NCBI GenBank assembly: GCA_005765155.1 | Contig: VCCP01000004.1 | Coordinates: 186,001-250,000, forward strand | Origin: Zelopaecilomyces penicillatus | Lineage: Eukaryota > Ascomycota > Sordariomycetes > Hypocreales > Pseudodiploosporaceae | Reading direction: 5' to 3' | Length of the DNA stretch: 64,000 nt | Shown here: positions 44,518 through 56,194 of the stretch, piece by piece | Layout: each line of letters starts with the position of its first letter | Position numbering within the stretch: the stretch's first letter is position 1 | Notes under the pieces: model-generated | The model's database searches: none | Told to the model about the DNA's origin: nothing | The model's input: only the letters and a program-made list of their open reading frames with translations | Translations under genes and position numbers: made by a program

Positions 44518-46981
44518 TCACAGCCAGTGCGCCAGATCAATCCCTCCACCCGCCTCAAGCAACGGAAACAGATTCAGCGCCGAATTCGGATCCCCCTCAC
44601 TATTCACAATATCATTCCAGTACGCCGTATCCGGGGTATGCAGAACCGAATCACTCAGACTCAAAAACGCAGAGTCAACGTCCCCTAGCCCAGGAGAGGC
44701 CATTCCCTGATGATGACCAAGATGCTGCAGGAAGGATCTATCCATAGACACCCGGTTTCTATTAACACCAGCCTCTGAGCCTCCGCCGCCGCCCCTCGCA
44801 TGCATATTCATATCTCGGTGTGGTGTCGTTGTCGTCGATGATGCGCTTGTCAGGGGCCCCGAATCCGGAGGCATCAGTCCAAATAATTGGCTTGAGCTCT
44901 CAGTACGCCGCTGTCTCTCTTGTAATTCTTGTCGCTCTAGATGTTCTAGTGCAGTTGTAAGAAGTGACTGCGCAATGAGCGAATACTGCTGGGCATGCGC
45001 GTCGCTTTTGGCAAAATGCTCCATGGCCTGGATAGACATTCTTGTGTATTTCTCTAGAATCCGGCCAAACCGTCCTAGCAATCCTAGTCCGAGGACGAGA
45101 GACGATGCGAAAAGCCAAGACCTAAAACATCAGTCAGTCAGTGGACGCAGCCAAAAGGTAGAGTAAAGGGGTAGAGCGCAATGTCACTTACACAAGCAAT
45201 GGCATTCTCCCCCTTAGTATATTCCTCTCAATCAAGTTCAAGATAGGATCCACCATCAACGTAGCCGCATCAATACACGCATCCGCCAACTTCGACTTTC
45301 CAGACGCCATCGCCGCCCTGCTCGGCGCTTTCTGTCCATCAGAGAGCCGTCGCCACAGCTCATACATGAGAAACGGCCTAGACACTAGCATCACAGAGTA
45401 GTAATACGACGACAGCACCTGGCATGCGCCTGTGATTTGCGCCTCACTGTGCGCATCTGGCTGCGAAATAATGCTCTTCAGCTGGCCTAGCCACCGGCCA
45501 GACCAGTCGCGTAGCTGAAGAGAAATGCCCTCCGTCAATTGCATAGATATCTTCTTCCGCGAGTAAATCTCCAACACAATTCCCTCAGTAATAAGCAAGA
45601 TCTGAACAGATGCATTGAGCAAATCAAACACTTCGTTTCCATCACCATCGACGTTGTGGTACGGCACAGTACAGTCCACGTCGGAAGTCGCTGGCGGGCG
45701 TCCCATAGAATTACTGACAAACAAGTCAACCACACGCAAGCTCTTCCACAGCCGGTCTCTCTGTCTGTGGATTTCCGTCCCAAAACGCGCGTTTACTTCA
45801 GTCCTGTGCACGCCGATCGAGTAGGCCGCTCGTACGGCGATACCAAAGAAGAGAAAGGCGCCGTTGATCTGACATGTACACAGCATATACAGCGTAACGA
45901 GGGCAAACGCCTGCGCTGTCTCAACGCTGAGATTATCGCTGAGATTGAAGTACGCCAAGTCTCGCGCATACTCAAAGTAGCGATGGGAGAGCTCCTCATT
46001 GTCAGGCTGATGGCCAATAGCCAAGACGAGGTAGTTGACAATGGACGTCTCATTCTCTGGTTTCTGCTCCAAATTGGCCCAGAGATGTAAATCATCCAGC
46101 AGCTTAGCACTGTCAAATAAATCCACAAGACTTGCCGTCGTCGCAAGATATGTCGATACAGCAGAGGCCACATCCATCGGCCTCACAGGCGGAGGCATCT
46201 GACTCGTCGGAAACCGCTTATGCTGTCGCGTCGATGTGTTTTCCAAGACCGAGAATCGGCTTGTCTGCGGCGCAAACGCATTCTGGCCAACTTTAGTCGT
46301 CACGAGCTGGCGCACCGACTGGAAGAAGGACAAGGGCGCACAGTCGCCCAGAAACGTCAATTTACCACGGGCATCGCAGAGAAGTCGAGCTTCCCGAGGC
46401 ACCTCGGTTTCATCGTCGGCAGCAGAGGGCTCAGGCGACCGGTGTCCTTCACAATTGCTGTGACCATTGCTATTTCCAGAGGTAGCAATACCAATTCTCC
46501 CTGAATTGGCCGTCTCTGTAACTCTCCTCAATCCAACACCAGCGGCAGACGTAGACGATGGCGTCGGCGTCTGTGTCTGTGTCTGAATCTGCGACTGCGC
46601 CTCACTCTGAGCCGGAGGCGTCTCTCCCAACGACCTCGTCCTCGTCGACCCACGAACCGATGACGGCGGCGAAGCTATCCTCCGCCTCGCCCGATCCTGA
46701 CCCTGACCCTGACTTGACACCGAAACTGCTGCTGCTGTCGCTGCCACCACCGATCCAGTCTGTTGTTGTCTCCGACGCCTCTGCGGCGAATAATGACAAT
46801 CCTCCGGCCTCTGCCTCCCAGCACAATACCTACACGGCAATTTCCCGTCACACTTGACTTTCCGGGACTTGCACCCGTCACAGGCGTTGGAGATGCGACT
46901 CCGGATGTAACGCGCTGTCGACGGCGGCTCCGCTAAGCTGCTGCTGTTGCTGGCGGTGTCATCCATCTGCTTGCAGCACAA
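44518..46981 (-). CDS. Zn2Cys6 fungal transcription factor
   Basis: Two exons on the minus strand, 46981-45192 and 45121-44518, with a 70 bp intron (GTAAGT...TTTTAG), give 797 residues. The zinc cluster is at residues 34-62: C-DG-C-KSRKVK-C-DGKLP-C-RY-C-(8)-C. Next comes a long low-complexity linker rich in Gln, Ser and Thr (about 70-190), then the fungal-specific transcription factor domain (about 270-560, including FALVTLYMLC and a DRLWKSLRVVDLFVSNSMGR segment). The tail after the intron contains a glycine run and a short acidic end. A second in-frame ATG (residue 6, MDDTAS) may be the real start. These proteins bind CGG-type sites as dimers and control metabolic or secondary-metabolite genes. 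Being next to the GMC and ALDH genes, it may regulate them (inference). Confidence 0.88.
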
Positions 46982-47784
46982 AAAGCACCAAAAAACCGGG
47001 ATTTGGGGGTTCTGGGACGCCGGGGTTTCATTAATAATTAAGCAGTGCTCTGTGCTCTGTGCGTGCCTGGTTAGGTGACAGTGGCTTGCATTAGGGAAAG
47101 GAAAAGATATCCCAGCAAGGTGTGATTAAATGAGGAGCTGGTGGTGGGTGGTGATGGAAAACCCGGAAGCACTGTGGATGGTTAGTGCGAGAGTGAAGAT
47201 TTGTGTGCGTCGGAACGGATAGCACAGTAAGATGGCTTCTCGGTGACACTGTGCGTCTATTAGCGCCTTGGATGATTGCTCAGACCTCCAAGAACGTCTT
47301 GACTCTCATCAACGAAACCTGTCTTCAGAATAAGAGGGGGGTCGAAGCCGTTTTTGTATCTGCTCATGCACCCCAGACTTGAGTGTGGCTTGCATCGGCA
47401 GGTAGGATTATGGAATCAATTAAGTAACAAACTAAGACCATGTAAGAGACCTGTCATCACTTCTCACAGCCCATTGGCAACGTCCAACATGTCATTACGT
47501 TTCCTCAAAGCATTTACTCGATAAACTCATATGGTAGGTACCATTGATGTATGCGTGTGTGTGTGTATTTATACAGCCCTATACAGAGACAAGGTAATAT
47601 GCAAGTAATGTGCCCCATCCGTCTTCCCAAACGCCGTCACCAACAGACGCAATCATGCTGTAAAATGTGCTCATACGCGAGCGAGGGTTCTGAATCATGT
47701 AAAGAAAACAAAAAACAAAAACGGCATCCCAAATATAAATGAATAAACAATCGTAAGTCTCATCTCATCGTCTGGCTACACCTT
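46982..47784. other. Promoter region of the Zn2Cys6 gene and 3' flank of the kinesin
   Basis: No coding content recognised. A short GTGTGTGTGTG stretch lies near 47553-47565. Confidence 0.5.
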
Positions 47785-50700
47785 TCACCTCAGTGCCATG
47801 CTTCCCCTGCTTGGCGCCCGTGCGTGTCCCATTCCGGGTCTGGGGACTGGTCCTGACCCGAGACTGATAGTAACGCGGCGAGCCGTCTCCGACACGGCTT
47901 CACGAGGTGTTGAGCCCATGCTTTCAACGCGTACGCTCCCTCCGAGGTTCATACGCCGTGCCTGTCCAGCCGTAAAGTTCCTTTCGACCTTCCAATCTGC
48001 TGGCGTGCAGGTCATAGGCGGACTCTTTCTGCGTTCTAGACTGGCGCGGCGATGCCGTGAAATGCCATTGGTGCTGCTGGCAAGCGTCCCAGGCATGCTA
48101 GGCCGAGGGAGGGTTCGGTCACCAGAGGCAGAACCAACTGACGATATGCGTCGGGTTCCTGTGACAGAAGGGGCTGTCAAGAGACTAGCTCGGCGAGGCT
48201 TGTCCTTCTTCGCCATGTGGATAGCGCTGCGAAGCTTCCGGACGTCAATGAGACTTGATTCCGAGTCCGACCCGGAGCCCTGGAAAGACATATTGTGCTG
48301 AAGGGGGCTGTTTTCGTCCATGATCGTCTGTAGCATGGGTTGGGGGCTGCGGCGATATCCCTGGCCAGGAGGCGATAAATTGCCAGCCTTTGCAATATCT
48401 AGCGATCGCAGTGGTGGTATTCTGCTTGGCTCAGGAGAGCCCGAGAGCGAGCGTGACGCCAAGTTCAGGCTTAATGTGGGTTGGCGCGATGAAGGCGACC
48501 CGCCCTGTGGGCTTGATGTCGACAGCCTCGAGCTCTTTGACAAGAATCCTGCCTGGAATCTGCTGGGCTTTGATCCCAAGAAACTAGATGATGCCTCGGG
48601 GAGTTCCAGGCTTGGGCTTGAGCGTGGGCTTGACCCTTGCCTAGGTGATTGCTCACGCGCCAGGTAAGCTGGAATCTGGGGGGCAACGAGGGTCTTCTCG
48701 GGGGAAGGCTTGCTCGGAGACGAATCTGGCATTTGTTGTGGAGTCTTCTCAAAATCTGCCAGGGTGCCCGTCTCACTCTCGTCGTCTCGCCATCTCACCC
48801 CACGGCCCTTGGTCTTCTTCACGGGTGTGAAGCTCACTCCCTTTTTCGCTCCAGCCAGAGCCTTACGTCTTCTGGGCGATGACTTCATAGGGCTTGCATG
48901 CTCGTTTTGAATTGCGACTAGAGAAGGAAGGGCGATAGGCTTGCCGTATGATAGGAGTGACCTCCTCTTCTTCGGTGTACCCTTGCGGGTTGGCGGGAAG
49001 CTGTCTACTACGGGCATGGAGCCATCAGGCTTCACAACACGGGATGCAGCCGTGAAACCAGTCTCCAGCAAGCGATTGATGATCTCCTTTGCATGTGTAA
49101 CTGCGTCCGCCTCATCCATAGCAAGAGTGTCCGCAAGGGACGAAAGGATATCAAATTGAGCGGTAAGGAGAACCTGCACCATGGCTGCGTCGCCTAACTT
49201 CTCCTGGTCGAGGACCTCTCGGTACGCGTCACGGTTGAAATTGGACTTGAGCAGCTCGGCCTCGCGTGTCAAGTTAGCAATCTCTCCGTTATCCGCCTTC
49301 TCACCACCGTCAAGTTGCCTGAGACTGTGCGTGAGAGCTGTGTCGATGGCCCGCTCCCAAGACGGCTTCTCCAACAGCTGATGGACGTGTTGCCTGCTGC
49401 CCTCCAACTCGACGAGAACTCCATGCGCAGTCTTACGGATCGCAGTGAGATTAGGAGGCATCGCATCTTCGTCCCCTCTTTGATCGCAGATATTGTCAAA
49501 GGCTGCAATCCAGGCAGAGAGGAGGCCAATTCGTCTCTCAAACGCTCTAAGTTTTCGCATACTCATGACACGTTCCTTTCGCTCCGGTTCCGAGTTTTCG
49601 TAGGCGGTCTGCAGCCTCTGGATCCCTTCCCTGGCAGAAGCTTGTCGCTTCTCGCATTGTTTGCGGAACTTGGCAAACAGGATCTTCTCTGCATCCCGCT
49701 GCTGAGCCTTGAGCTCATTGATCATGGCCATCTGCTCGTCTATCTTGACCAGGAAGTCCTTGACATGGCGATTGACATTGAAGACATTGCGCGTGACCTT
49801 GGTCTGAATATTCTTGGCTCGATTGGCATAACGCAACGTGTTTTGTGACTCGTCGTAATGAGCACTGGAAGGCGATACGCAAACAATCATGACCGTTTTG
49901 CAATTGCCACCCAAGGAAAACTTGAGAAGCCGGGTCAGCTTACTGTTGCGGTATGGCACATGTGTTTTCAAGCGTCGGTCGCATAGGGCGTTGATGCAGC
50001 TTCCCAAAGCGAGTAGTGACTTGTTGATGTTGGCTCCTTCGGTAAGACGTTCGCCCCGATTTTTTGTAACGGAGGCACGCTCAGAACCTGCCAAATCGAT
50101 AATGCTAAGTGTGGCCATAGTATGGGGCTCGTTGACATCGGCGTTGCGGTCTCTTTGAGCCACATTGACCTGAAGTACGGCGTGTGACCGGGATGAAGTC
50201 GCATTGGCTTCGGTAGGTGACACAGTTCGATACTCGTTTCCCTGAACAATAATGTCCATGACTTCCTGGACGTCCTTCGGGCGATGGCTGGTCAGCCCTG
50301 AAACGCTCACGGCCTGGTTGCTGTCTTCCCGAAGCGTCAGGCCTGCTTTGCTGCCACCCGGCACGAGCAAATCCCGAATGGTTTCGTTGTAAATTTCCAG
50401 ATAGCTGAGAGTCAGCTCGGTGGTCTTGTCCTGGCTGCGTTCTTCCATTTTCTCAAACAACTCCTGCATGGTCAAGAAGATGATTCCCGGCTGCTGAGCT
50501 GTGCCCGTAATAGTGTGAGTTTTGCCACAACCTGTGGCGCCGTAGGCAAATACGGTCGCATTGTAGCCATCCAACACGTTGTCCAGTAAGCTCCTCGTAG
50601 TGCCTTCGTAGACTTCCGTCTGTGTCGTGTTCTCGTCAAAGACTCGGTCGAAAGCAAAGACCTGATCCTTTACTTTTTTTGATGCGGGAACGACCGATCT

Positions 50701-51110
50701 GGAAAATCTGTGGACCGGGCTGTCTTCTGGGGGATCGAAAACACTAAATTGAAAAGCCATCAGCTAATGATTCGGACGGGTTTAGGAGAGCTGAGTCGTA
50801 CAGACACCGGTCATCAACGACCTTGACTACGTTTCGAATGCCGCGCTGATGGAGTTTCGGTGGAGCAGCGGCGAGCGAACCATCACCTAAGAATACGGTG
50901 CCGTCATCATTCTTGTGACTGCAAGAGACAAGTTAGTATGCAGCCGTGTTGTTGAGTGGTTGCAAGATGTTACTCACAGTTGGGCAGCTTCTCGGATCGT
51001 AAATGGTCGGACTCGGACTAGAACTGGTCAGATATTGTGTAGCTTTGGATTACGAAGCTCGGGGAACCCATACCAGCCACTGAGATTGACGACTGCCCTG
51101 CATCAGCCAT
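47785..51110 (-). CDS. Kinesin-8 motor protein (Kip3/KipB type)
   Basis: Four exons on the minus strand: 51110-51074, 51017-50978, 50918-50802 and 50743-47785, with introns of 56, 59 and 58 bp, give 1050 residues. The first two exons are only 37 and 40 nt. Splicing restores the motor start, SSISVAVRVRPFTIREAAQL and then VVDDRCLVFDPPED. Motor motifs: P-loop GATGCGKTHT (about 133-142), NATSSRSH (switch I), DLAGSERAS (switch II) and the neck-proximal YANRAKNIQTKV. The GATGCGKT loop and the overall pattern fit kinesin-8, plus-end-directed motors that also depolymerise microtubule ends and control spindle length and nuclear positioning. A coiled-coil-prone stretch follows the motor (about 405-480), and the C-terminal 400 residues are Ser/Pro/Arg-rich and probably disordered. 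The ATG at 50760 lies within intron 3 and is not the start. Confidence 0.9.
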
Positions 51111-51947
51111 GATGGGTTAAAAGCCCGTCACAGGCTGCTTATGTTGGTGGAGTATTGTTTGAAGCTTTCTTCAGGCGCGTGATTGTTTACGTCTCCTGCC
51201 GTCGAAGGGATCAAATCATGCGTGCTCGCGCAAGAAGCTTGGTCGCAGAAAAAAATGGCAAGGTGAGTGCAAGGTGAAAAATAAACAAACCCCACGCTGG
51301 GCTTTTTCAACGTTGGGTAAATAAAGAAGAAAAAGATTAAAAGAATTCAAAGTCGTGCAGGCTCTCGGCGCCGGTGCGCAGTTTGTCGAAGTCGTTGGAA
51401 AAATCGAGGATGCTTAAAGAAGGAAGGGGGGGAGGGGATAAAAAGACAAGAAACTCATTTATCGCGTGGGGTCGTGTCGTGATGCGAATGCAGGGAAAAG
51501 GAGGCCAGCGTGAATGTACATTGATTGTATAGGGAGTGACGTTTGGTCGGTTTGTTGTTTCAGCTGTGGTTGCCGTGACAACTGGTGGCGTTGCGTGGTC
51601 GCGTGGGGTTAGCACAGCTGTCTCAACTACCCTAGAGCTGCGATTGAAAGACGTAGATAAAATATTAGTCCAGCTCGTACGGGGATTTAGTGTTGAACAA
51701 ATGTTTTTTGTTAATGTATTCATCTATCATTATTTACTGTTTCATCTTATTATGATTGGATCCTAGTTTCTTGTTGAACATTTCGGTATCTATGGAACTG
51801 AAGATATTAACCAGACTCGCTGCGCATGAGAAGCATCATGAGCTTCGACCCCACTAGCCTTAGTAGACTTTGACGCAATCTAACAAGTGAACAAGGACGG
51901 TAACGTTAATTCCTTATATTTATTCTCATACACCGCAACACATTCAT
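51111..51947. other. Kinesin promoter and SDR 3' flank
   Basis: No gene recognised; a 128-codon minus-strand frame at 51337-51723 has no domain and shares its span with a comparable plus-strand frame. Confidence 0.5.
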
Positions 51948-52841
51948 TTACTGTTCTCTGGTATGATCCGTACTTCTGATAACATCACTCCACTCATCAA
52001 GCAACTTTGTCGTTTCCGCAAGTTTCGCTCGAATCATCTGCTCCGCATCCGACCCAAGCACAATTCTCATTGGAACATCCCTCCCACTCCCCACCCCCGT
52101 CTTTGTCAAGATATCCACAATCACATTGGCCCCTTTCTTTACATCACCCGGCTGGTTCCCATCCGTCGCTGTAAACGCTCGCCTCGTCTTACCGGAAGGT
52201 GTATTCTCATCGTCATAGGCGTCTAGTCGCAATTTGGAAAGCATTCTCGCGTTGGGATTGAGGAACCCTGTGCGAAAGTATCCAGGCTCGATGACCGTGG
52301 CTGCGATGGAGAATGGCTGGAGTTCTGGGTACAGCGATTCTGCGAGAGCAGAGGCGGACCATTTGGTCATGGCGTAGGATGCCCAAGTAGCACCGCCTCG
52401 CCAGCTTCCGACACTACCAAACACTGCGATTGTTGCGCGAGTGCCGTTTGCCGCTATGGACTGCGCTCGTAGGTTGGGCAGAAACGCACGAATGGTGTTG
52501 ACGGCTCCAAAGACATTGGTGTTGAAGGAGTCGTACATTTCTTCCGGAGTCAGCTCCTCAATCGCACCGTCGAGAATGTACCCTGCCGCATTGATCAGAT
52601 AGTCGACGCGGTTATGCTTTGCGAAAACGTCTTTGACAACGGCCTCGATGGTAGAGGGCGGAGAGGTGACGTCAAACGCCAAGGTTTGAGCCCCAGCATC
52701 AGCCAGGTCTTGGATGCGAGCTGGATCACGAGCTGTTGCGACCACCGTATGGCCGCGTTTGAGGGCTTCAAATGCAATCTCGCGGCCGAAGCCTGAGGAA
52801 GCGGCGGTGATGAACCAAACTGGGGATTTGTCTGTTGCCAT
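51948..52841 (-). CDS. Short-chain dehydrogenase/reductase (classical SDR)
   Basis: 297 residues, single exon. The Rossmann cofactor site is TAASSGFG at residues 12-19 (the usual TGxxxGxG with Ala for the first Gly), followed by basic residues in ATARDPAR (about 35-42) that favour NADP. NAAG is at 84-87. The catalytic triad is Ser143, Tyr156 and Lys160 (YAMTK). ELQPFSIAATVIEPGYFRTGF follows. These enzymes oxidise or reduce alcohols, ketones or sterol/polyketide carbonyls; the substrate cannot be assigned. No targeting signal. It lies upstream of nothing obviously related; the kinesin promoter is 0.8 kb downstream. Confidence 0.9.
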   Translation of the reverse strand: MATDKSPVWFITAASSGFGREIAFEALKRGHTVVATARDPARIQDLADAGAQTLAFDVTSPPSTIEAVVKDVFAKHNRVDYLINAAGYILDGAIEELTPEEMYDSFNTNVFGAVNTIRAFLPNLRAQSIAANGTRATIAVFGSVGSWRGGATWASYAMTKWSASALAESLYPELQPFSIAATVIEPGYFRTGFLNPNARMLSKLRLDAYDDENTPSGKTRRAFTATDGNQPGDVKKGANVIVDILTKTGVGSGRDVPMRIVLGSDAEQMIRAKLAETTKLLDEWSDVIRSTDHTREQ

Positions 52842-54184
52842 TGCGTCAAGTGGGAAGTTGTAGATTATCAGTTGTTACTGACTTTGCGTAGTTGTGATTT
52901 GCGCCAACTGAGTGGTGAGTTTGTAATCAATAATGAAGCATCCCCATACCATACCTTCTGGCAACCTTTATACATCTTGAGATGTCAAGACTCCTCGGAC
53001 TTTAGGTAGATCCAGCAAAAGTCCAGGAGACAGAGACAGCGGATTTAGATGCTCAAGAGGCGCCATAGCCTAAATCCATCCGCAAATCAGTCCGCAATGA
53101 ATGACGAATTGGAAGCCGCCGCTGCGGGGAAATGCTCACTTTCATCATCAAAATGAAGCTACGGAGAGTTTATCGCCGCAACCTTGCTGCCACTTTTTCG
53201 GCGTTTACCACCCCAGCAGTATTTAGCGCGTTACGTCATCCAACTACCCGTCGCCATGATGGACTACAGCGCAAAGTCAACGACTTGTCATAATATGATG
53301 ATAAATTATAATTCCTTATACATTAAAATAATGATTCGCATGTCAAACTATTTGCTTGTCCTTGGTTGATGGTTACCTGCCAACATTATCGCAGAGTTTA
53401 TAACATGGTCAACTTTTTCTCCTGCCAAAAACGCACTGCGTACTGCCTGCTCAGCAGCCATAAATGTAGACCACTATTATTGGTTCAATGTCCTGCCCCG
53501 GAAACAGAAACTTAAGCGCATGCGTCTCTGCGGCAAAGTCGCTTAGGAAATCCAGAAAAATTATGCGGAGCTGTCTCTTCTTGATTGGACAAACCCAGGC
53601 CATTTGGCTCTCGGCTAGAGCGGGTTCAGTCATTCAAGTTCCAATTTGCTCCTGTTGGGCAATGGGGGCAGAGTTGGTAGCTTATAAGAGGTGAGATCTG
53701 CAGTCATGGTTGCATCAAACACCGCGCAGGATCTGGGGTCTCAATCTTTAGATATCGGGACTTAAGATATAGTGGAAGAAAACAAGAAGATATTGATGAT
53801 ACCAAAATATCAAATGTCACAGAATTCGGTTCATCCTGGTGGCTTATTTGTGGCGGTTGGCAGTTGTCAGAACGGCAACAGCCATGCAATGAGTTTTATC
53901 CATATATTGTTCATAGCTGTAACCAGGCTCTTATCAAAGTCATTGCTAGACATTGCTGGAACCTGCCAATGCGCGTTCAGAGCAGCGCTCCTAGGGGCAA
54001 GCAATGCTCTTGGTAAGATTGACCAATTGCCAGCCAGTATTTTCACTGTGGCAGTGGTTGGCACCTCCTATAAAGCTGCTTTGCAGCATGGGTTGATTAT
54101 TGTCCAGCAACTGTCAAGCGAGCCCTCGTAGGGCCACGTGATAAGTACACACAATCTGAGCTGTAATAATGCTGCTTTCACACA
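52842..54184. other. Intergenic, no intact gene recognised
   Basis: The first few hundred bases are the presumed SDR promoter. Frames at 53488-53694 and 53772-54131 show no recognisable domain. Confidence 0.45.
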
Positions 54185-54715
54185 AGACTAATTTGCTACT
54201 CGATCATTACACTGGATCATGTCGTTTATCAAAGCCACGGCCGCGCCTCATCTACAAGGACCCCGACTGGATCCGACTTCGTTTTCACACCTTTGAGAAA
54301 TTTGATAACCACCTTTTCTTAGCCGGTAAAATGTTAATTCCCATTCCCATCGGTGTGGCGCTTTGCTAATACATGACCAGGGTCGACCAGGAACCCCTAC
54401 CGCGCCGCAGAACTTATGGGCAGATACAATTCCCGAGGACTGTTGTCACCCAGAGATACCTATCATCTGCCCTGAATTGTTCTTGATGAAGTGGAAAGAT
54501 GAGTTGAATCGCTGGGGTTGATGGCATGTCGACATTTTTCATGCCCAAACAAGGAGGGTGTGCTTGATACGCGTGCTGGGATGCTAGAGATCATGATCAC
54601 TACTTACGACACAAACAAAAACTGTCGCTCCATGAACATCGTGCCATGGAATGTTGTCGCGGATGAATGTCACCATTGGAAAGACCGACAGGGTGAAGCA
54701 ACACGATCGGTGTGA
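54185..54715 (+). pseudogene. SNF2-family helicase relic (Rad26/ERCC6L2-like)
   Basis: Three stretches in order look like the start of a SNF2 ATPase core. 54240-54360: IRLRFHTFEKFDNHLF, a pre-helicase segment. 54460-54515: IICPELFLMKWKDELNRWG, the motif Ia region, followed by an in-frame TGA. After a frameshift near 54558: ITTYDTNKNC, then PWNVVADECHHWKDR with the motif II DECH box (about 54590-54690). Motif I (GKT) and everything after motif II are missing or unrecognised, and stops and a frameshift break the frame, so this is a decayed fragment. The DECH box and its surroundings resemble the Rad26/ERCC6L2-type remodellers of fungi; that assignment is from memory of the family and moderate. 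Confidence 0.55.
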
Positions 54716-56194
54716 CTGGTAAAGAAGTATGCCCCTGGTACTGCTCATCTTGGGATGTGTGTGGTGCTGCACCCACCCCCACCCCCACCCCACCCCCGTC
54801 GCCGCCACCACTGCCTGACATGAGTGGCGTGAAAATTGAGCCCCTCCCGAGCAGTAAGTCTACCAACTTTCGTACAGAAAATGTATACTAATACTTTTAT
54901 AGTGGCAACATTGCAGGAAGAGGCCGATGAGAAGTTTATCCTCCTCGAGGAGGACGCGAGAAAATGCCGTTTCGGCTGTTTAGAGGCCCATTTACAATAT
55001 TCGACCATCGATTGGTCGATAACGACCAAGGACATGTACGCAGGTACATGTCTGCCCGGGAATCAAATGCACCAGTAAATATAAGATCGGGCGGCACTAC
55101 CTATCAAAACCCCATATGGTAAATACATTCTATTTTTTTACGTGTTACCTATCATGATGAAGACTAATGATATGAGTGAAGGACTGGGAGAGAGACATGA
55201 AAAGGAAGCACGAGGAGGACCCCGAGATCCCCTCGCCCCGCCCCGAAAACGCCGACGAGTGGCGACGGCTGTGGTTGTGCCTTCTGTAAAGGAGGTGGTC
55301 GTGCTGGCAGAGGTGCCCGATTCCGAGGCAGAGTCGGAGGGTGATATTTTCTTTAAAGGAATAAATTTGCTTTTCTTTGCTCCCACTCAATTTGTTCCAT
55401 CCCATGTGTAAAACTTTCAAATTCACTCGTAATTGCAACGGACCGCTCTTACAGCGCCAGCCAGCTTACGCCCACCCAAATTCCATCCGACAGCATGGCG
55501 CATTTCACTACAAACCATGTCTTTCGCCATTTAAGTGTAATTGCTAATACGCAAATTTACCTAATCAGACTGTCTGGTTCCTGCATCTGCAAGACCCGCA
55601 CGTGGCTCTTGGCGGGGAATGAAAAGCTTTGCTTGCTCTAAGGAGCAATGCTCTAAGGAGCAATGCTCTGAGTACGCATTAGCAATTTCCAGCAATAGCC
55701 GGCAATATCTAGCAATGGCTAGCAATATCCAGCAATAGCTAGCAATATCTAATTATGTCTAGTCATGATGGTGACTCAGCATGTTAGACTTCACTTGGGG
55801 AAGCAAATCAGGAAGCCAATGAAACTTGAGTTGCCTACTCCGTACATTCACGTGGCATTGTCTGCTAATACAGCGTTGCTGATAAAGAATTCTTGAGTGG
55901 AGATGAGGATTCACACAAAGCACACCTTGTTTTGTCTGTGTGCATCAAGACAGCGCTATTCCCAAAGAGGTATAATGCGCACGTGGATTTTGGTGGGGAA
56001 GACCCTAGGGCGGTGAAGGGGTTCGTGGGTAGAAAAGCTCCGTGGGCGCGCAGTACGTCATTGTGCGCAAAACACCATGGTTGCGTCTTCACGGCATCAC
56101 CCAGGCTTCTTTTGAACATCTTCATTAATATGAACTATTTTTACATGATTTTTTCTCAGGCATGACTGCCGTCTATTCTTTCTCTTATAGCTCT
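54716..56194. other. Intergenic with relic-like and repeat DNA
   Basis: A CACCCCCACCCCCACCCC-type tract lies at about 54769-54799. Frames at 54836-55078 and 55142-55411 might continue the helicase relic or belong to another dead element, but I cannot identify them. A short exact tandem repeat lies at 55681-55750. Confidence 0.4.
55635..55750 (+). repeat. Two adjacent short tandem arrays (15 bp x2, 10 bp x7)
   Basis: GCTCTAAGGAGCAAT occurs twice in tandem (55635-55649, 55650-55664). Then seven consecutive 10 bp units of the type AGCAATATCT fill 55681-55750 exactly, with only substitutions and no length change. Confidence 0.9.

Noticed and set aside
50743..50760. ATG at 50760 as the kinesin start
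   Set aside because: It lies within an intron; upstream exons supply the conserved VRVRPF start of the motor domain.
51337..51766. Overlapping frames on both strands between kinesin and SDR
   Set aside because: Low complexity, no motif; more likely promoter and UTR DNA.
53772..54131. 119-codon frame
   Set aside because: Partly hydrophobic but with no recognisable family and no splice or start support.
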